Of a stretch of 64,000 nucleotides of DNA, positions 15,087-23,031 are shown one piece after another. This DNA is from RDXT01 sp033762375. Lineage in GTDB: Bacteria > Bacteroidota > Bacteroidia > J057. Every line of letters starts with the position of its first letter. Position 1 is the first letter of the stretch. The translations under genes were made by a program, and so were the position numbers. The stretch covers positions 1-64,000 of the forward strand of contig JANRLQ010000032.1 in NCBI GenBank assembly GCA_033762375.1. Direction: 5' to 3'. The notes under the pieces are model-generated. The model was not told the origin of the DNA and searched no databases. It saw only the letters and a list, made by a program, of their open reading frames with translations.

Positions 15087-16397
15087 GTGTCAGAAGAACA
15101 ATCCCGGATACCGGTATCCAAAGTCGCACGTGCGACCCGATTTGTGCGGACCGGCCTCAAGGTCGGGGGCAATTTTGTCCGGTACTATTCCCAGCAACTC
15201 ACCGGCGGCGGAGACAAGGCCGCCCTGGATGAGCAGAATGCAGCCGATATATATGCTACGCTCAGCGAGCTCAAAGGGAGCGCCCTCAAGGTGGCCCAGA
15301 TGCTGAGCATGGACAATGGGGTCCTGCCAGAGGCTTACGCCCGGCAGTTTTCGCAGGCCCAGTACAAAGCACCGCCGCTGTCGGGGCCGCTGATTGTCAA
15401 GACATTCCGGCAGTACTTTGGCAAGGGTCCGCAGGAGCTGTATGATACCTTTGAGATGAGTGCCGCCCATGCGGCCTCCATCGGGCAGGTGCACCGGGCG
15501 AGCCGCAGCGGCAAGGCCCTGGCTGTCAAGGTACAATACCCCGGCGTGGGAGACAGCGTACGCTCAGACCTGAACCTGGTACGCCCCGTGGCACGCCAGC
15601 TTTTCGGCTGGAAAGACAGTGACCTCGACCAGTACTTTGATGAGGTACAGGACCGCCTGGTCGAGGAGACCGACTACGCCCTGGAGCTGTCGCGCTCTCA
15701 GACCCTCTCGGATGCCTGCCGCCACCTGCCGGGCCTGGTGTTTGCTGACTACTATCCGGAGCTTTCCTGCGAGCGGGTCATCACCATGGACTGGCTGGAC
15801 GGGATCCACCTGGATCAGTTTTTGGCAGCCGGACCCGACCAGGCAGCCCGCGACCGCGCCGGACAAGCCTTATGGGATTTTTATGCCTACCAGGTACACG
15901 TCCTGCGGGTGACGCATGCAGATGCCCACCCCGGCAATTTCCTCCTGCGGCCTGACGGCACCGTATGTGTGCTGGACTTCGGGTGTGTGAAGGAGCTCCC
16001 GGATGCATTTTATACCCGGTATTTCTCCCTGCTCCAGCCCGATATTCTCACGGACGAGGCTGCCTTCCGGGCCGGATGCCTCGCGGCCCGGATTGTGCTG
16101 GAAGATGACAGTCCGGAGGAGGTAGCCCTCTACAGCGGGATCTTCAGGGATGCGCTGGGGCTGGTACTGCGGCCTTTTCATCAGGAAAAATTTGACTTTG
16201 GGGATAAGGCCTATTTTGAGGCCTTATATGCCTATGGCAACCAGATGGGCCGCAACCCAGCCCTGCGCCAGTCGAGGGTACCCCGTGGTGACAAAGATGG
16301 CCTGTACCTGAACCGCACCTACTTCGGGCTGTTTTCGATCCTGCACCAGCTTGGGGCCAGGGTTGAGACCCAGCGTTATATGCCCGTCGTAGCCTGA
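15087..16397 (+). CDS. ABC1/AarF/UbiB family atypical kinase
   Basis: 436 residues starting at GTG (15087). The atypical protein-kinase-like fold of the UbiB/ADCK family is marked by the KGSALKVAQMLSMD segment (the family's KxGQ helix, here KVAQ), the nucleotide-binding VKVQYPG lysine, HADAHPGNF in the catalytic loop and LDFGCVKEL as the metal-binding DFG. Members support quinone or isoprenoid-lipid metabolism and may have ATPase or kinase activity. No C-terminal membrane helix is obvious, unlike proteobacterial UbiB. It is translated right after the TetR-like gene and followed by a terminator. Confidence 0.88.
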   Translation: MSEEQSRIPVSKVARATRFVRTGLKVGGNFVRYYSQQLTGGGDKAALDEQNAADIYATLSELKGSALKVAQMLSMDNGVLPEAYARQFSQAQYKAPPLSGPLIVKTFRQYFGKGPQELYDTFEMSAAHAASIGQVHRASRSGKALAVKVQYPGVGDSVRSDLNLVRPVARQLFGWKDSDLDQYFDEVQDRLVEETDYALELSRSQTLSDACRHLPGLVFADYYPELSCERVITMDWLDGIHLDQFLAAGPDQAARDRAGQALWDFYAYQVHVLRVTHADAHPGNFLLRPDGTVCVLDFGCVKELPDAFYTRYFSLLQPDILTDEAAFRAGCLAARIVLEDDSPEEVALYSGIFRDALGLVLRPFHQEKFDFGDKAYFEALYAYGNQMGRNPALRQSRVPRGDKDGLYLNRTYFGLFSILHQLGARVETQRYMPVVA

Positions 16398-16420
16398 TAT
16401 TTTGGGTTAGATGTATGGAA

Positions 16421-16477
16421 ATCGCCCGCCGGGATACTCTTATGTACAGTATGAGAAACCCCCGGCGGGTGATTTTT
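16421..16477 (+). terminator. Terminator after the ABC1 kinase gene
   Basis: Long inverted repeat ATCGCCCGCCGGG / CCCCGGCGGGTGAT with a 26-base loop, followed by TTTTT. It lies 24 bases downstream of the stop. Confidence 0.65.
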
Positions 16478-16686
16478 CATGTTATGTTTCTGTGACTTTA
16501 TTAAAAAAGTTCTTTGACGTATAAGGTCTGAACATGCTGGGTTTCCGGCTCAAAAACAGGTGATAAAGCGTTTTTCAATCGTTTGCACAAGGCGTTAAAA
16601 CCTGCCATTCAAGCCCAGATCGCCCTGCGGCAGGCTGAAGGCCCGGCCCTTCTTGCAGAAGAAAAGCGCTGAAATGGAGGTAAGGT

Positions 16687-16717
16687 TTTGCGTTTCACAA
16701 TCAAATATCTATTTTTG
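16687..16717 (+). promoter_or_regulatory. Promoter of the exbB-exbD-tonB cluster
   Basis: TTTG at 16687-16690, exactly 19 bases, then TATTTTTG at 16710-16717. Both elements match the Bacteroidota consensus. The leader to the ATG at 16767 would be about 45 bases. Confidence 0.7.
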
Positions 16718-16766
16718 GTTGTCTATACCGAAAAATTGTACATCAAACCTTAAAAGGCTTTTCACA

Positions 16767-17705
16767 ATGGCTGACGCTAACAAATCTACTCCCGCCACGT
16801 TTTCTCAGGAAGCGCAGATCAAACCTGCCAACCCTTTCCGTGCAATTTTCCCGCTGCTGGCCATTGTGCTCTGCGCTGTACTTGCACACGTGATCTTCTA
16901 CGGAGCATTTGGTAACCCCAAAAACTTCCAGGGAGGTCCAGAGGCTTATACTGCTTATCAGGAGTGCGCCAAGTCTGGTTTTAGCAGTGCTGAGTGCGAA
17001 GAGATGAAGGAAAAACACTCTGCTATCACCCCAATCTGGACAAAAGGTCACCCTATCGGGTTTCAGGGTCTGGTATTCAAAGGTGGTTTTGTGATTCCGA
17101 TCGGTCTTACCCTCCTGATGGTTCTTTTCACCTTCGTCATTGAGCGTTTCATCACCGTCGCCCGCGCTGGTGGCCGTGGCAACTCTGACGTATTCGTGAA
17201 AAAAGTACGCATGATGCTCGCCAAAGGTCAGGTAGAAGATGCTGCCAAACTCTGCGACAACCACAAAGGCTCTGTAGCCAGTGTGATCAAGGCAGGTCTG
17301 CGCAAGTACAGCGAAATGGTACAAGCACACGAGCTGGAAAAAGAGCAGCGCAAAGCCGCTATCCAGCAGGAGCTGGAAGAAGCTACCATGCTGGAGCTGC
17401 CTATGCTGGAGCGTAACCTCCCGATCCTCGCTACCATCGCTTCTCTCGGTACCCTCGTAGGACTGATCGGTACCGTATTGGGGATGATCCGCGCCTTCCA
17501 GGCACTCGGTGAAGGCGGTGCACCTAACGCAGCAGAACTCTCTGTAGGTATCTCTGAGGCACTTATCAATACCGCTATCGGTATTACGACTTCTGCCCTC
17601 GCGATCCTGTTCTATAACCTCTTCACGACCCGTATTGACGGCATGACCTATGCCATGGACGAGGCCGGTTACAGCATCGTTCAGACCTTCGACGTACGCA
17701 ACTGA
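16767..17705 (+). CDS. exbB: MotA/TolQ/ExbB proton channel family protein
   Basis: 312 residues. Start at ATG 16767, since the upstream frame extension precedes the promoter's leader. Layout: TM1 about 28-50 (AIFPLLAIVLCAVLAHVIF), an extracytoplasmic loop with a Cys pair (QECAKSGFSSAEC), TM2 around 115-135, a cytoplasmic loop, then the two conserved channel helices (ILATIASLGTLVGLIGTVLGM and GISEALINTAIGITTSALAIL). It forms the proton-conducting ring that, with ExbD, energises TonB at the inner membrane. It leads the cluster with its own promoter. The first TM and cysteine loop are additions over the E. coli protein. Confidence 0.92.
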   Translation: MADANKSTPATFSQEAQIKPANPFRAIFPLLAIVLCAVLAHVIFYGAFGNPKNFQGGPEAYTAYQECAKSGFSSAECEEMKEKHSAITPIWTKGHPIGFQGLVFKGGFVIPIGLTLLMVLFTFVIERFITVARAGGRGNSDVFVKKVRMMLAKGQVEDAAKLCDNHKGSVASVIKAGLRKYSEMVQAHELEKEQRKAAIQQELEEATMLELPMLERNLPILATIASLGTLVGLIGTVLGMIRAFQALGEGGAPNAAELSVGISEALINTAIGITTSALAILFYNLFTTRIDGMTYAMDEAGYSIVQTFDVRN

Positions 17706-17764
17706 TCTGCCTGATCAGCTTACGTTTTTTTCAGGTTTGTACTGATTATTAACCCGCTTTACTC

Positions 17765-18412
17765 ATGGCTAAGAAACCAAAAAGAGGTGCCCCTACCATT
17801 GACATGACGGCAATGGTGGACGTGGCTTTCCTCTTGCTTACGTTCTTCATTCTGACGACGACCCGGTTTCGGGAGGAGCAGAAGGTCGAGGTTGACTCCC
17901 CTTCTTCTGTCTCCAACATTGAGGTGCCTGACAAACAACTGTGTGTGATCTCCGTGGACAAGGAAGGTCATGTATATGTGGGTTTTACGGACATCACGAC
18001 CCGTCAGGGTGTCCTGCAGCGTTATGCAGAGGAAAAAAAGGTAACGCTTTCTGCCAATGCCCTCGCCTACTTCTCTAACCTGGCTGAGTTTGGCGTACCG
18101 CAGAATGAGATAGCTACCTGGCTGAGCAAGGAAGGCGAGGAACTGGAGAAATACCCACATGCGGGTATCTCCGCCCGTGTGACTGACTCGACCACGATGA
18201 CAGGCAATGAACTGAAAGACTGGATTCGCTGGGGCCGTATCACGGATCAGCGGATGCGCTTCGCCATCAAAGGTGATATGAGCTCTAAATATCCCGCCGT
18301 ACAGGATGTAATGAATTCACTCCAGGAGTGGGATGTCAACCAGTTCAGCCTCATCACGGATACGGAAGGCGACGGCAAGTCTGAAGCAGCTGAGCCTGCC
18401 GGCAAAAAATAA
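17765..18412 (+). CDS. exbD: ExbD/TolR family protein 1
   Basis: 215 residues: short basic cytoplasmic N-terminus, DMTAMVDVAFLLLTFFILT (the single TM helix with the proton-path aspartate in MVDVAF), then a periplasmic domain. It works with ExbB to convert proton flow into TonB motion. The periplasmic part is longer than in E. coli ExbD and differs from the other two ExbD proteins of the cluster, lacking their CWDPIF segment. It is 59 bases downstream of exbB and 32 bases upstream of the second exbD. Confidence 0.92.
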   Translation: MAKKPKRGAPTIDMTAMVDVAFLLLTFFILTTTRFREEQKVEVDSPSSVSNIEVPDKQLCVISVDKEGHVYVGFTDITTRQGVLQRYAEEKKVTLSANALAYFSNLAEFGVPQNEIATWLSKEGEELEKYPHAGISARVTDSTTMTGNELKDWIRWGRITDQRMRFAIKGDMSSKYPAVQDVMNSLQEWDVNQFSLITDTEGDGKSEAAEPAGKK

Positions 18413-18444
18413 ACCTCAGGCATTCACCCTAAAAGAAACCTGTC

Positions 18445-19056
18445 ATGGCAGACGTAGATAGTGGCTCCGGTGGGGGGCATGGCAAGAAAAAAGGCGGCCC
18501 CAAAACCAAGAAAAAATCCACCCGGATTGATATGACGGCGATGGTAGATGTCGCCTTCCTGCTGCTGACCTTTTTCGTACTTACGGCCACAATGGCGGAC
18601 TCCGTTGTGATGGAGCTCACCCTTCCGCCTAAGGTGGACCCGGCTGACGAAAAAGACCTGTACAAGAAGATTGTCGAAGACAAAATCATGACCCTCGTGC
18701 TCGACAGCGCTGACGTGGTCAAGTATTATGTCGGGGTCACGGAAGTAGACCTGAAAAAGACAGACTTCTCTGGTGATGGTGTCCGCAAGGCTATCATGAG
18801 CCACCTGAACTACGGCAAGAGTATCGGCGCCCCTAACTGTAAGGATGTCAATGATGCTGATGGATGCTGGGACCCGATTTTTGTAATCAAACCCCGCAAA
18901 ACCTGCCGCTATAAAAACCTCGTGGACATGATGGACGAGCTGGCTATCACCCAGGCGCCCAAGTATGCAATCGACAAGTTTACAGCGGATGACAGCCTCT
19001 TCCTGGAAGACGCGGAAAAACGTGCCAAGGAAAAAGCTGAAGCGGGTATTCAATAA
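18445..19056 (+). CDS. exbD: ExbD/TolR family protein 2
   Basis: 203 residues with a glycine- and lysine-rich cytoplasmic N-terminus, the TM helix RIDMTAMVDVAFLLLTFFVL, and a long periplasmic domain. The domain has a cysteine pair followed by a conserved block (NCKDVNDADGCWDPIFVIKP) and a helix near the end (LVDMMDELAITQAPKYAIDK). The same arrangement recurs in the ExbD encoded at 22316-22882, so these two are direct paralogues. Two different ExbD subunits beside one ExbB is usual in Bacteroidota. About 240 bases without a gene separate it from the first tonB. Confidence 0.92.
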   Translation: MADVDSGSGGGHGKKKGGPKTKKKSTRIDMTAMVDVAFLLLTFFVLTATMADSVVMELTLPPKVDPADEKDLYKKIVEDKIMTLVLDSADVVKYYVGVTEVDLKKTDFSGDGVRKAIMSHLNYGKSIGAPNCKDVNDADGCWDPIFVIKPRKTCRYKNLVDMMDELAITQAPKYAIDKFTADDSLFLEDAEKRAKEKAEAGIQ

Positions 19057-19298
19057 CACAAAAACTGACACTGCTGCGTATCAAGACCTAAAAAATCAGA
19101 CACGGTTATGGAATCTGCACCGCGCCACACTCTTACAGCTACAACTGTATCCAATGGCTCACCGGATCTCTCCTGTCTGATGTTCTTACAAGCTGAAATT
19201 TTTGTTTAAAAAACGTCGGCTGTAAGCACAAACTGTTCTTTACGTGGATTAGTCAGAAGTTCTTCTTAACTTGATTATTAACAAAAATAATTCATCAT

Positions 19299-20102
19299 AT
19301 GGCTCAGATCATCAGGGCTGACATGGATGAAATGGTGTTTGAAGGCCGTGAGCGGCGGTACGGTGCGTATTACCTGCGCAAAAAGTACCCCTCTCACGTA
19401 CTGATCGGCACTGCGATCATCTGCTTTCTGATGTTCCTCTTCGGATTTGGCCCCATGATTTTTAACTCATTGGTCGGCGAAACCCAGAAGAAGAACAAGA
19501 CGATGGCTATCAGCATCAAAATGGAAGACCTGCCGCCTCCTCCCCCCATGGATGAGGATCAGCCACCACCACCGCCTAAAACGCCTCCACCTCAGGTGAA
19601 GACCGTTTCCTTCCAGATTCCGGAGCCTGCTCCTGAAGAGGAAGTAGACGAAAACGAAACCATCAAGGAAATGGAGGAGCTGAAGGATGCCCCCAACATC
19701 GGTCTCGAAGACAAAGAAGGAGCTGAAGAAGGTTTCTTCACCGGCGAGATTGATGCTACCGGCGAGCCCGAAGTTATCGTGGACAATACCCCCAAGATTG
19801 ACGACTTCATCTTCGCAGAAGAAGAACCTAAACCCGTCAACATGGACGACATCAAAAAGCTGGTAGGATATCCGCCTATCGCCCGTGATGCCGGTATCCA
19901 GGGTCAGGTTGTCGTGCGGGTACTGGTGGACAAAAAAGGTAACTACAGCAAACACCGGATCATCAACCAGGTGCACCCTGTATTGGCCAAAGCCGTTGAA
20001 GAGCATATCGCCAAGCTGCGCTTTACCCCTGCCATCCAGGGTGGCAAGCCGATCCAGTTTTGGGTGAATATCCCTTTCAACTTCAAACTGCTTGACAACT
20101 AA
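19299..20102 (+). CDS. tonB: TonB energy transducer, copy 1
   Basis: 267 residues. About 35 cytoplasmic residues (ADMDEMVFEGRERRYGAYYL, typical of Bacteroidota TonB), one TM helix near 36-58, a proline-rich spacer (PPPPPMDEDQPPPPPKTPPP), an acidic middle, and the C-terminal TonB domain (YPPIARDAGIQGQVVVRVLV to RFTPAIQGGKPIQFWVNIPF). It spans the periplasm and passes ExbBD energy to outer-membrane TonB-dependent receptors. Its C-terminal third is almost identical to copy 2, while its acidic middle matches copy 3. A terminator follows the stop. Confidence 0.93.
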   Translation: MAQIIRADMDEMVFEGRERRYGAYYLRKKYPSHVLIGTAIICFLMFLFGFGPMIFNSLVGETQKKNKTMAISIKMEDLPPPPPMDEDQPPPPPKTPPPQVKTVSFQIPEPAPEEEVDENETIKEMEELKDAPNIGLEDKEGAEEGFFTGEIDATGEPEVIVDNTPKIDDFIFAEEEPKPVNMDDIKKLVGYPPIARDAGIQGQVVVRVLVDKKGNYSKHRIINQVHPVLAKAVEEHIAKLRFTPAIQGGKPIQFWVNIPFNFKLLDN

Positions 20103-20373
20103 GTCGTCTCTGTACTACTTATGTATAACGCCCACCCCCCGGTGGGCGTTTTTTTATGTCTCATCTTGAGATATTTTGTTGTTTCTGGTGTGGAATCCTG
20201 CCAGCATTCCACTCTATCTGTCAAAGACCACAACCCTTATTTCCCTCACCTGTGACCGCTGGCTGGCCCTACGCCTGCGGCCCGCTCTTTTGTGCCCAGG
20301 CGCGACGCTGTTCACCCGCTGAACGGCCTGGGATTTCCATTCCTTTTTTTTCATCAGCTAAACCACTTGATCT
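20103..20373 (+). repeat. Duplicated tonB spacer, copy 1
   Basis: This 271-base spacer and the one at 21184-21452 are nearly identical along their length. Shared parts are the terminator, a perfect 7-bp hairpin (GTGGAAT at 20190-20196, ATTCCAC at 20206-20212), the segment GCCCTACGCCTGCGGCCCGC, and the end CTTGATCTATG. No TAnnTTTG promoter is clear in it. It is one end of a tandem duplication unit of about 1080 bases containing a tonB gene. Confidence 0.8.
20128..20155 (+). terminator. Terminator after tonB copy 1
   Basis: Hairpin ACGCCCACC / GGTGGGCGT with a four-base loop and a run of seven T. An almost identical hairpin follows tonB copy 2. Confidence 0.85.
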
Positions 20374-21183
20374 ATGACTCAAACCCTGCTGGCAGACATG
20401 GACGAAATGGTCTTTGAAAGCCGCGAACGACAGTACGGTGCGTATTACCTGCGCAAAAAGTACCCCTCTCACGTATTGATCGGCACTGCGATCATCTGCT
20501 CCCTGGTGTTTTGTTTCGGATTTGGCCCCATGATTTTTAGTTCATTGGGAGGCGAAACCCAGAAAAAAAACAAAACCATGGCTATCAGCATCAACATGGA
20601 AGAGTTGCCGCCACCGCCGCCCATAGATAAGGAGTTGCCACCGCTACCGCCGCCACCACAGACCCCGCCGCCGCAGCTTCAGACTGTTGCCTTCCAGATT
20701 CCGGAGCCTGCCCCTGATGCAGAAGTGGACGAAGATGAAACCATCCGGGAGATGGAGGAACTCCAGAATGCCCCCAACATCGCACTCGAAGACCAGGATG
20801 GTGCGGTAGAAGGTGTTTTTACTGGCGAGATTGACGCTACCGGTCCGCCCGAAGTTATCGTGGACAATACCCCCAAGATTGACGACTTCCTTTTCGCAGA
20901 AGAAGAACCCAAACCCGTCAACATGGACGACATCAAAAAGCTGGTAGGATACCCACCTATCGCCCGTGATGCCGGTATCGAGGGACAGGTAGTGGTGCGG
21001 ATACTCGTGGACAAAAAAGGCAACTACAGCAAACACCGGATCATCAACCAGGTGCACCCTGTATTGGCCAAAGCCGTTGAAGAGCATATTGCCAAGCTGC
21101 GTTTTACCCCTGCTATCCAGGGTGGCAAACCGATCCAGTTTTGGGTGAATATCCCTTTCAACTTCAGGCTGATCAATAACTAA
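20374..21183 (+). CDS. tonB: TonB energy transducer, copy 2
   Basis: 269 residues with the same layout as copy 1: cytoplasmic segment, TM helix (LIGTAIICSLVFCFGFGPMI), proline-rich linker (PPLPPPPQTPPPQLQTVAF) and C-terminal TonB domain. The first 110 residues are nearly identical to copy 3, while the C-terminal domain from NTPKIDDF onward is nearly identical to copy 1; the middle (NIALEDQDGAVEGVF) differs from both. All TonB elements are intact, so it should work. Different copies could serve different sets of outer-membrane receptors, which is inference. Confidence 0.93.
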   Translation: MTQTLLADMDEMVFESRERQYGAYYLRKKYPSHVLIGTAIICSLVFCFGFGPMIFSSLGGETQKKNKTMAISINMEELPPPPPIDKELPPLPPPPQTPPPQLQTVAFQIPEPAPDAEVDEDETIREMEELQNAPNIALEDQDGAVEGVFTGEIDATGPPEVIVDNTPKIDDFLFAEEEPKPVNMDDIKKLVGYPPIARDAGIEGQVVVRILVDKKGNYSKHRIINQVHPVLAKAVEEHIAKLRFTPAIQGGKPIQFWVNIPFNFRLINN

Positions 21184-21452
21184 GTCATCTCTGTACGGCT
21201 TATGTACAACGCCCACCACCCGGTGGGCGTTTTTTTATGTCTCATTTTGAGATATTTTGTTGTTTCTGGTGTGGAATCCCGCCAGCATTCCACTCTATCT
21301 GTCAAAGACTATAACTCAAAACGCCCTCACCTGTGACCGTTGGCTGGCCCTACGCCTGCGGCCCGCTCTTTTGTGCCCAAGTGCGACGCTGTTCACCCGC
21401 TGAACGGCCTGGGATTTCCATTCCTTTTTTCATCAGCTAAATCACTTGATCT
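21184..21452 (+). repeat. Duplicated tonB spacer, copy 2
   Basis: Second copy of the spacer at 20103-20373, with scattered single-base changes. The 7-bp hairpin is kept perfectly (GTGGAAT at 21271-21277, ATTCCAC at 21287-21293) while a loop base changes from T to C. Confidence 0.8.
21209..21236 (+). terminator. Terminator after tonB copy 2
   Basis: Hairpin ACGCCCACC / GGTGGGCGT and seven T; the duplicate of the hairpin at 20128. Confidence 0.85.
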
Positions 21453-22283
21453 ATGGCGCAGACCCTGCTGGCAGACATGGACGAAATGGTCTTTGAAAGC
21501 CGCGAGCGACAGTATGGTGCGTATTACCTGCGCCAAAAGTATCCCTCTCACGTACTGATCGGCACTGCGATCATCTGCTCCCTGGTGTTTTGTTTCGGAT
21601 TTGGCCCCATGATTTTTAGTTCATTGGGAAGTGAAACCCAGAAAAAAAACAAAACCATGGCTATCAGCATCAACATGGAAGAGTTGCCGCCACCGCCGCC
21701 CATAGATAAGGAGTTGCCACTGCCACCGCCGCCACCACAGACCCCGCCGCCGCAGCTTCAGACTATCGCCTTCCAGATTCCGGAGCCTGCCCCTGATGCA
21801 GAAGTGGACAAGGACGAAACCACTAAGGAGATGGAAGAGCTGAAGGATGCCCCTAACATCGGTCTCGAAGACAAAGAAGGAGCAGAAGCAGGTTTCTTCA
21901 CCGGCGAGATTGATGCTACCGGCGAGCCTGAAGTTATCGTGGACAATATCCCCAAGATTGACTGTGGTTTCATTTTTGAAGACGAAGTCCCCCGCCCTAT
22001 CAACATGGACGCTATCAGAAAACTGATCGGGTACCCGGCGATGGCCCGTGATGCCGGTATCCAGGGTCAGGTCGTCGTACGGGTGCTGGTGGACAAAAAA
22101 GGCAACTACAGCCAACACAAAGTCATGAACCAGGTACACCCCCTGCTCGTGCAGGCTGTTGAGGCGCATATCGCCAAGCTGCGTTTTACCCCTGCTATCC
22201 AGGATGGCAAGCCGATCCAGTTTTGGGTGAATATCCCTTTCAAATTTGCCCTTACCACGAATGAGGCTGGTAAGGGCTTTTAG
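21453..22283 (+). CDS. tonB: TonB energy transducer, copy 3 (divergent C-terminus)
   Basis: 276 residues. Residues 1-110 match copy 2 almost exactly and the acidic middle (MEELKDAPNIGLEDKEGAEA) matches copy 1. The C-terminal domain is divergent: KIDCGFIFEDEVPRPINMDA with an extra Cys, then YPAMARDAGIQGQ, QHKVMNQVHPLLVQAVEA, and a tail of about ten extra residues (TTNEAGKGF). The receptor-contacting domain is therefore the part that differs, which suggests altered receptor choice. Unlike copies 1 and 2 it has no terminator after it and runs 32 bases later into the third exbD. Confidence 0.93.
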   Translation: MAQTLLADMDEMVFESRERQYGAYYLRQKYPSHVLIGTAIICSLVFCFGFGPMIFSSLGSETQKKNKTMAISINMEELPPPPPIDKELPLPPPPPQTPPPQLQTIAFQIPEPAPDAEVDKDETTKEMEELKDAPNIGLEDKEGAEAGFFTGEIDATGEPEVIVDNIPKIDCGFIFEDEVPRPINMDAIRKLIGYPAMARDAGIQGQVVVRVLVDKKGNYSQHKVMNQVHPLLVQAVEAHIAKLRFTPAIQDGKPIQFWVNIPFKFALTTNEAGKGF

Positions 22284-22315
22284 TACCCATTCGTTACCCC
22301 TATCCCAATATCCTT

Positions 22316-22882
22316 ATGGCAACTCTCGATCAGACCGCAGCAGCCCGTGGCCCTAAAAAACCCCAACTCCGGACCCGCAAGCGCTCCACCCGTGTGGATA
22401 TGACGGCAATGGTGGACGTAGCCTTTTTACTCCTGACTTTTTTTGTATTAACCGCTACCCTTACCCGCCAGCAGCAGATCGCCATGGTCGTACCCCCCTT
22501 AAGTGACCATGCGCACAAAGACGTACCCGCTCATAAAGTCATGACCCTGATTCTCGATAGTGCCGACGTGATCCGGTATTATGTCGGGCTGCCAGACGAG
22601 CCACCTCAGGAGACAGATTTTTCGCAGACAGGTATCCGGCAAGTGATCCAGGACCACCTTATGCGGGGCAGCCAGGCAGGAATCCCCCGTTGTGATACCG
22701 TATATCTCACGCCGTGCTGGGATCCGATTTTTGTGGTCAAACCCCACCGCACCAGCCGCCTCAAAAACCTGGTGGACCTGTTGGATGAGTTTGCCATTAC
22801 CGGTGTGTCCAAGTATAGCCTGGCTCCGTTTGATGTGGCAGACAGCCTCCTGCTGGCGGCTCGGCCCCTGGCAACCAGGTAA
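22316..22882 (+). CDS. exbD: ExbD/TolR family protein 3
   Basis: 188 residues with the ExbD TM helix (RVDMTAMVDVAFLLLTFFVL) and the same periplasmic layout as ExbD 2. A cysteine pair and block (RCDTVYLTPCWDPIFVVKP) are followed by a helix (LVDLLDEFAITGVSKYSLAP). It is more divergent from ExbD 2 than the TonB copies are from one another, so it may be an older duplicate. It follows tonB copy 3 at 32 bases, which suggests a dedicated TonB3-ExbD3 pair sharing the single ExbB; that is inference. Confidence 0.92.
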   Translation: MATLDQTAAARGPKKPQLRTRKRSTRVDMTAMVDVAFLLLTFFVLTATLTRQQQIAMVVPPLSDHAHKDVPAHKVMTLILDSADVIRYYVGLPDEPPQETDFSQTGIRQVIQDHLMRGSQAGIPRCDTVYLTPCWDPIFVVKPHRTSRLKNLVDLLDEFAITGVSKYSLAPFDVADSLLLAARPLATR

Positions 22883-22900
22883 TGGCACAGGGATGCGATG

Positions 22901-22938
22901 CGCACCCCGCTCCGCCTGACAGGTGAAGCGGGGTGCGA
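22901..22938 (+). terminator. Inverted repeat after the third exbD, possible terminator
   Basis: Perfect 11-bp arms (CGCACCCCGCT / AGCGGGGTGCG) around a 16-base loop, 19 bases after the exbD stop. There is no T-run (AGATATAC follows), so intrinsic termination is uncertain. Confidence 0.45.
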
Positions 22939-23031
22939 GATATACATCCTGCATAAGCGTATGGCAAGGCGGGAAAAAATGCTTTCCTTTGCAGCGTCGC
23001 CGGGCAGGTCGTCCGGTTTTATCGTGATCAG

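Larger units (their letters stand above)
16398..16766. other. Intergenic region between the ABC1 kinase and exbB genes
   Basis: 369 bases holding the terminator above and a strong promoter at 16687-16717. Between them, 16480-16680, I see no gene, tRNA or repeat. Confidence 0.6.

Noticed and set aside
20103..21452. Repeated spacers as a possible CRISPR or insertion element
   Set aside because: Only two copies, spaced by a full tonB gene. No short regularly spaced repeats, no cas gene and no transposase; tandem gene duplication explains it.
22901..22938. Inverted repeat after exbD 3 as a riboswitch for purN
   Set aside because: A perfect stem but no conserved purine or PRPP riboswitch core was recognised. 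It is better explained as a terminator-like hairpin.
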